Shown: positions 59,941 to 64,000 of the stretch, in pieces
Position numbering within the stretch: position 1 is the stretch's first letter
How the letters are laid out: each line of letters begins with the position of its first letter
Source: Botrimarina mediterranea
GTDB taxonomy: Bacteria > Planctomycetota > Planctomycetia > Pirellulales > Lacipirellulaceae
Assembly: GCF_007753265.1 (NCBI RefSeq)
Contig: NZ_CP036349.1
Location: 3,815,363 to 3,879,362, forward strand
Reading direction: 5' to 3'
Length of the DNA stretch: 64,000 nucleotides
Notes under the pieces: generated by a model
What the model was told of the DNA's origin: nothing
The model's database searches: none
Seen by the model: the letters and a program-made list of their open reading frames with translations, nothing else
Translations under genes and position numbers: made by a program

Positions 59941-62900
59941 TTATTCTGGCGGCGGCTCCGCCTCGGGATCATTATCCCGCTCCGACAACTCCAAGGCTAG
60001 CTCGGCCAAGCGCCGCTGGCGGTCGGCGAGCTCTTGGCCCTGGTCGCCCCAGTCCGGGGGGAGCGGTTCTCCCGATCGTCGGGCCGTCGCCGTGTCCGCC
60101 TCGTAAGCGTCGGTCTCTGACAGCACCTCGAGCTGCATCAGCCGCAGCATCTTCAGCTCGGCCACGTCGATCGGCGAGGGCGGTGGCGGCTGGCCCCCCT
60201 GCCCTCCCCCGCCGCCCTCCTGCTGCGGCTGGTCCTCCTGCGGCTCGGGCGGCGTCTGCTCCAGCACTTCCTTGATGTGCTGCAATCGACGCAGCGCCAT
60301 CGACTCGAGCCGCTGCGTCGACGAATCGACGCGCGACTCTTCGAGCCGGCTCGCCGCCTCCGTCGTCTGATCCGCGGCGCCGCCGAGCGCCAGCTCGAAG
60401 ACGGCACGCTTGCCGAGTTCTTCGGCGAAGCGCGACAGCTCGTCCGCCAAGTCCCGTTCGCTCGCCGCTAGCTCCGGCGCCTCGGCGTCGAGCCGCTGCC
60501 GATCGGCCGCATGCTCGAGACCGATCGTCGTGTCGAGCACGCCTTCCTGCCGCTCGATGTAGCCGTCGATCCGCGCCTTGAGCTGGTCGAGTAGTCGCTG
60601 CGTCTGCCGGTTCTGCATCTCGCGGATCGCCTGATCGATTTCACGCTGCGCCTGCTCGAACGACTCTTCCGCTTGAGCCAGCTGCTCTTGCTGGCTCCCC
60701 TGTTGCTCTTCTCCGCTGGTCTGCTGCGCGCCCTGCGAGGTGCTGGCAGCCGCTTGCGACGCGGTGAGCCGCTCAAGCCGCCGACTCGCCCGCGCCGCGC
60801 GCGACGCCGCACGCTGGCGGGCTTGGGCGGTCTGGCGGGTGTCGGGCCGCTGCTTGAGTTCTTCCACCTCGCGCTGCACCTCGGCGAGCCGTTCCTTCTC
60901 TTGCTCCAGACGCTTGGCGAGTTCCTCCGGATCGGTCGTCGTCCGTTGCCGCAAGGCCTCGACCATCGCCTGCAGTCCGTCGGCCGCGCCGCGCTGCGCC
61001 TGCGAAGCCGCACCAGTCCGACTGCGCGCCAAGTCGCTCGACGCTTCGCGCAGCTTGCCCGCCACGTCGGCGTCGTCCGACTCGGCCAGTGCGTCGCTCA
61101 CCGACTCCGAAGCGGTTGTCGGCTCGGCGCCCTCGGGCTGGCTCGCCAACAGCTTCTGCATCGCGGCGCGGAGCTTGTCGAACCGCCGCGCGACTTCGGC
61201 CTGGCTGGTGAGCAGCTTGTCGCGCTCGGCCTGTGTCGGGTCGGGCATCAGCTTCGACGCCATCGCCGCGGCTTGCTTCTGCGCTTCATCGGCGAGACCG
61301 CGCTGCATCTTCTCCAGCGCCGCCGCTTCGCCAGCGAACCGCTGGTAGTCGGCCCAACTAGTGAGCAAATCCGCAACCTGTTCTAGGCGTTCCATCGCTT
61401 CCGCTTGCTGCGTCTGGGCGTCGCCTAGCCTCTCCTGGAACTCGCCGGCCGCTTGCTGCTTGTCGGCATTCGGCTCGTTCGCGCGCTGCCCGACACGCCG
61501 TGCCGAGGCGAGCTCGCCACGCGCCGCGGGCATCGCCCCCTCGCCGACTTGCTCTAACGTCTCCGCCGCCGAAGCGAGTTGCTGGGCAAGCTCGGGCGCT
61601 TCCAGCCGGCTGCGCTGCAGGTCTTCGAGCAGTCGCTTCGCCGCCGCCGCCGCGCCCGACGAGGGATCATCAACCGCGGCGGCCGCCTCACGCTGTTGGA
61701 ATTCGATCGACGTCAGCCGGTCGAGCTGCGCGCGATCGACGGCGCCGGCCTGCTGTGTGTCAGCGGCGAGGTCGCCTGTCGCGGTCGTCGCGTCGCGTTG
61801 CGTGGCGATCGCTTGCTGCACCTGCCCCAACAGCCGCGACTGCCGCTCGGCGAGCCGCGACTGGTACTCGTCGTCGGTCACCACCAACAGCCGCCGCGGC
61901 GATTTGGTGCGACCCTCTTGCCCCGCGTAGTCCGTCGCGACGAGCGACACCACCAGCTCATTCCCCGGCTCCACGCCGAGCGCTTCCAGGTCCCAATCGT
62001 AATCGATAGGCGCCTCGTCGCCGTCGTCAAGCGACGCACGGGCGGGCGGCGTCGCTTCGCCCTCGCCGATCAACTCGCGCTGCGGCGCTGGCTCTTCGCC
62101 TTCTTCAGCCGGAGGCGCGGTCCACTCGAGATCGACCCGCGCCAGCGCCAAGTTGTCCGTCGCCACGCCGGCGATCGCCACAATCGCGCGGGCCGTGACG
62201 ACATCGTCCTCTTCCGTCGCGCGCCACTTAGCCTCGGGCGGCGCGTCGGCGACGACCTCGTAGCGGTGTGGGCCGACAATTCCCTTCACGCCCGAATCGC
62301 CTTCGAGACGCACCTCGTAAGTCGGCTTGGCAGCGGCGTCCTCAACGACTTCGGCTCTCCAACCGAGCGGAAAGGACACAAACTGCTTCTTCTCATCGTC
62401 AAGCCGTAGCTTGACTTCAGTGCCGCCCGGTAAGACGACCGTTGAAGCAGCTAACGGCTTATCCGACGCGCCTCGGAGGTTGATCTCAGAACCTGCCAGC
62501 ACACGCAATGGCCCCGAGGATTCCATCAGCGTCGGTAAGCCGCTGTAGGCCGGTGGCTTTGCATAAACCGTATAACGCTCCGCGACAGGCGGGTCGATCA
62601 CCTCAAGATCAATCCACGCCATCGTGTCGTCGTCGCCGCCGACGAAGCGATACGCGAACGCCCGCTGCACCCGCTCGCGCGTCGCGACGGCCTGATCGCC
62701 GACGAGCTGCGCGGGCGCCGTCTCACGCCGGTTCGATCCTTCTTGGTCGGAGGCGAAGCGGTACTCGATCCGCACGTCGCCCGGCAGCGGACCCGATTCG
62801 TTGACGGCGGTCGCCTCGAACGTCGCACCGCGGGCGAGCGTGGTCGGCGGATCGACCGCGCGGAGCGTCACCATTCGCGGCCACGGCGCGTGGGCCCACG

Positions 62901-63447
62901 GCGCCGCCAAGCGGTACAGCCCCGTCCCGAGCGCCGTCCCCGACACCAACGCGACAATTGCCATCGCCGCGGCGGCGCCGGCGAGCCAGCGTGTCGCTCG
63001 CCACAGCGGCGTCCGATCGACGACCGCGTCAAAAGGCAGCGAGTCCGCCGCGTTCGAGGCTTCGACCACTACCGCCCGACGCAACTGCTCCGAGCCAGCG
63101 GTCGGGTCACCGGCGTCGCTCGCCGCGAACTCAACGGCGCTCGCCAAACGGCTGCCAAGTTCGGGACGCACTTGCTGAAGGCGCTGCGCGACGCCCAGTC
63201 GCGTGGCGTCAGGCGGCGTCAGGCGCCGCTTGGCCCACCCGGCGACGCCGATCGTCGCGCCGATGAGCGTCAAGGAGAACAACCAGCGGAGCCCCGGATC
63301 ATTGAAGCGCCCCAGCCAATCGACCAGTACCAGCAGCGCCGTCAGGCCGATCGCCGCGGCGGTGACCCAGCCGACGGTCGCCCAGCGTGCGACCGATCGC
63401 AAGCGGTTGGCGGTGGCGTCGAGTCGTTCTAGGAGCGGTTGTGACAC
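59941..63447 (-). CDS. Large DUF4175-like membrane protein with coiled coils
   Basis: About 1168 residues. Two N-terminal membrane helices (WATVGWVTAAAIGLTALLVL; LRWLFSLTLIGATIGVAGW) and a third near 150 (LAGAAAAMAIVALVSGTALG) are followed by beta-rich repeats to about 560. A very long Gln/Ala/Glu-rich coiled coil (about 575-1040) and a Pro/Gly-rich C-terminal segment (GGGGGQGGQPPPP) complete it. This layout is typical of DUF4175-like proteins in planctomycete MoxR/vWA clusters. Start: GTG at 63447 (VSQPLLERLDATANRL) is preferred; the 30 codons above it overlap the upstream gene and a J repeat half (LNGEPATLVVGG). Function unknown, probably envelope. Confidence 0.8.
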   Translation of the reverse strand: MSQPLLERLDATANRLRSVARWATVGWVTAAAIGLTALLVLVDWLGRFNDPGLRWLFSLTLIGATIGVAGWAKRRLTPPDATRLGVAQRLQQVRPELGSRLASAVEFAASDAGDPTAGSEQLRRAVVVEASNAADSLPFDAVVDRTPLWRATRWLAGAAAAMAIVALVSGTALGTGLYRLAAPWAHAPWPRMVTLRAVDPPTTLARGATFEATAVNESGPLPGDVRIEYRFASDQEGSNRRETAPAQLVGDQAVATRERVQRAFAYRFVGGDDDTMAWIDLEVIDPPVAERYTVYAKPPAYSGLPTLMESSGPLRVLAGSEINLRGASDKPLAASTVVLPGGTEVKLRLDDEKKQFVSFPLGWRAEVVEDAAAKPTYEVRLEGDSGVKGIVGPHRYEVVADAPPEAKWRATEEDDVVTARAIVAIAGVATDNLALARVDLEWTAPPAEEGEEPAPQRELIGEGEATPPARASLDDGDEAPIDYDWDLEALGVEPGNELVVSLVATDYAGQEGRTKSPRRLLVVTDDEYQSRLAERQSRLLGQVQQAIATQRDATTATGDLAADTQQAGAVDRAQLDRLTSIEFQQREAAAAVDDPSSGAAAAAKRLLEDLQRSRLEAPELAQQLASAAETLEQVGEGAMPAARGELASARRVGQRANEPNADKQQAAGEFQERLGDAQTQQAEAMERLEQVADLLTSWADYQRFAGEAAALEKMQRGLADEAQKQAAAMASKLMPDPTQAERDKLLTSQAEVARRFDKLRAAMQKLLASQPEGAEPTTASESVSDALAESDDADVAGKLREASSDLARSRTGAASQAQRGAADGLQAMVEALRQRTTTDPEELAKRLEQEKERLAEVQREVEELKQRPDTRQTAQARQRAASRAARASRRLERLTASQAAASTSQGAQQTSGEEQQGSQQEQLAQAEESFEQAQREIDQAIREMQNRQTQRLLDQLKARIDGYIERQEGVLDTTIGLEHAADRQRLDAEAPELAASERDLADELSRFAEELGKRAVFELALGGAADQTTEAASRLEESRVDSSTQRLESMALRRLQHIKEVLEQTPPEPQEDQPQQEGGGGGQGGQPPPPSPIDVAELKMLRLMQLEVLSETDAYEADTATARRSGEPLPPDWGDQGQELADRQRRLAELALELSERDNDPEAEPPPE

Positions 63448-63469
63448 GTTAGGTGGTTGCTTGTAACCT

Positions 63470-63495
63470 CCGACGACTAACGTCGCCGGCTCGCC
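63470..63495. repeat. Half copy of a family J element
   Basis: TCCGACGACTAACGTCGCCG (then GCTCGCC) matches the right half of J at 54405-54429. No left arm is nearby. It lies in the short gap before the DUF4175-like gene and generates a false N-terminal extension in the longest reading frame. Confidence 0.6.
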
Positions 63496-63503
63496 ATTGA
63501 GGA

Positions 63504-64000
63504 TTAGAGCATTGCACGGCGTTTGCGGAGGATCCATTCGGCGCAGAGGCAGGCCGTGATGCCCGCCAGCAGCGGCCAGCGGTTCCAGATTTCGATTGGT
63601 GGTAGTGATTCCAACGCCGTCGGTCTGCCTGGGGGGATCACTTCGTCAAGCCGTTGGGCTTCGTCGTGAGTGAGGAACACGCCGCGCGACCGCTCCGCCG
63701 CGGCGTTGAGGCCGGCGCGGTTCATCTCGGGCCGAGCGTCCTCACCCAGTGGCGCGATGACCTCGAACTCGGTCACCGTGGGCGTGGCGCCCGCTTCGGC
63801 GAGTAGCGCGCGATAGCGCCCCGGCGGCAGATCGCGGACGGTCGTCTCGAAGCGTCCCCCCTCGCCCCCGGCCGCTAACTCGATGCGTCGCTCCGCCTTG
63901 CCGGGCGATTGCAACACGACGGTCGCCGTCTCGGCCTTAGCGGCGCCGGGCCGCTGGTCGCGCAAACGCAACCGTACGGCTTCGCCCGGCTCGTAACGCC
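63504..64000 (-). CDS. Membrane protein of the envelope block, C-terminal part (runs off window end)
   Basis: The last about 165 residues of a larger protein; the frame is open through 64000. A beta-sandwich-like region (ERRIELAAGGEGGRFETTVR, DLPPGRYRALLAEAGATPTV) is followed by a linker and one C-terminal membrane helix (WPLLAGITACLCAEWILRKR). This tail matches the large vWA/glutamine-amidotransferase-like membrane proteins that precede DUF4175-type genes in planctomycetes, but the diagnostic N-terminal part is outside. The stop lies 56 bases before the preferred GTG start of the next gene. Confidence 0.7.
   Translation of the reverse strand, partial: RYEPGEAVRLRLRDQRPGAAKAETATVVLQSPGKAERRIELAAGGEGGRFETTVRDLPPGRYRALLAEAGATPTVTEFEVIAPLGEDARPEMNRAGLNAAAERSRGVFLTHDEAQRLDEVIPPGRPTALESLPPIEIWNRWPLLAGITACLCAEWILRKRRAML

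Overview
This 64 kb window is GC-rich bacterial chromosome, most likely from a planctomycete of the order Pirellulales. The pointers are three PEP-CTERM surface proteins (one also with a dockerin-like stretch), a DUF1559 pseudopilin-like protein, an ECF sigma factor overlapping a FecR-like regulator, an NPCBM protein, a TTG/GTG-rich start usage and long intergenic palindromes. The call is from gene content only; no 16S rRNA gene is present.

Layout. 1-6.4 kb: a one-direction cluster led by an ECF sigma factor and its membrane FecR partner, followed by a DUF1559 protein, a lipoprotein, two PEP-CTERM proteins and the start of a sulfatase. 6.8-7.5 kb: a broken tyrosine integrase beside tRNA-Leu(UAA). 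7.5-9.9 kb: CstA transporter and a small secreted cysteine-repeat protein. 9.9-16.9 kb: an RND efflux system (outer-membrane lipoprotein, adaptor, pump) around a MarR regulator with a palindromic candidate operator. 17-24.4 kb: zinc-ribbon proteins, kdsB and glmS (divergent), an M50-type membrane protease and a GAF/HD-GYP protein. 24.4-35.4 kb: YgfZ, a LarA-like protein, an isopropylmalate-type dehydrogenase, a Rieske protein, an UPF0173 hydrolase, pgi, aroK, apgM and a CPBP protease. 35.5-45.6 kb: a PEP-CTERM protein, dapF, a DUF374 acyltransferase, xseA, an SDR, pyk, a glycine-zipper protein and nadK. 45.7-50.4 kb: the dxs-ispA-xseB isoprenoid cluster. 50.5-64 kb: TPR lipoprotein, two DUF21/CNNM proteins, then a five-gene co-directional block (large coiled-coil membrane protein, accessory protein, prenyltransferase-fold protein, NPCBM protein, fused ABC-2 permease) with the end of a sixth gene at the window edge.

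The most unusual content is not a protein system but the spacer DNA. At least ten families of long inverted repeats (here called A to L) occupy most intergenic gaps. Many arms are built of 7-10 base tandem units, the purine-rich arm always comes first, and they usually sit within a few bases of gene ends. Several pairs of arms enclose exactly one gene (a CPBP protease, an orphan 145-residue protein, aroK). One copy lies in frame inside the signal-peptide region of a gene that is translationally coupled to its upstream neighbour, and part of another lies in the signal peptide of the next gene. This looks like an active population of non-autonomous palindromic elements that can frame genes and alter N-termini. 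That mobility is inferred from arrangement, not demonstrated.

Central metabolism (pgi, apgM, pyk, aroK, dapF, dxs, nadK) is scattered as single genes rather than in pathway operons, as is usual in this group. Starts were moved inward from the longest frame wherever a signal peptide, family N-terminus or overlap with an upstream stop indicated it; such choices are stated in each entry.
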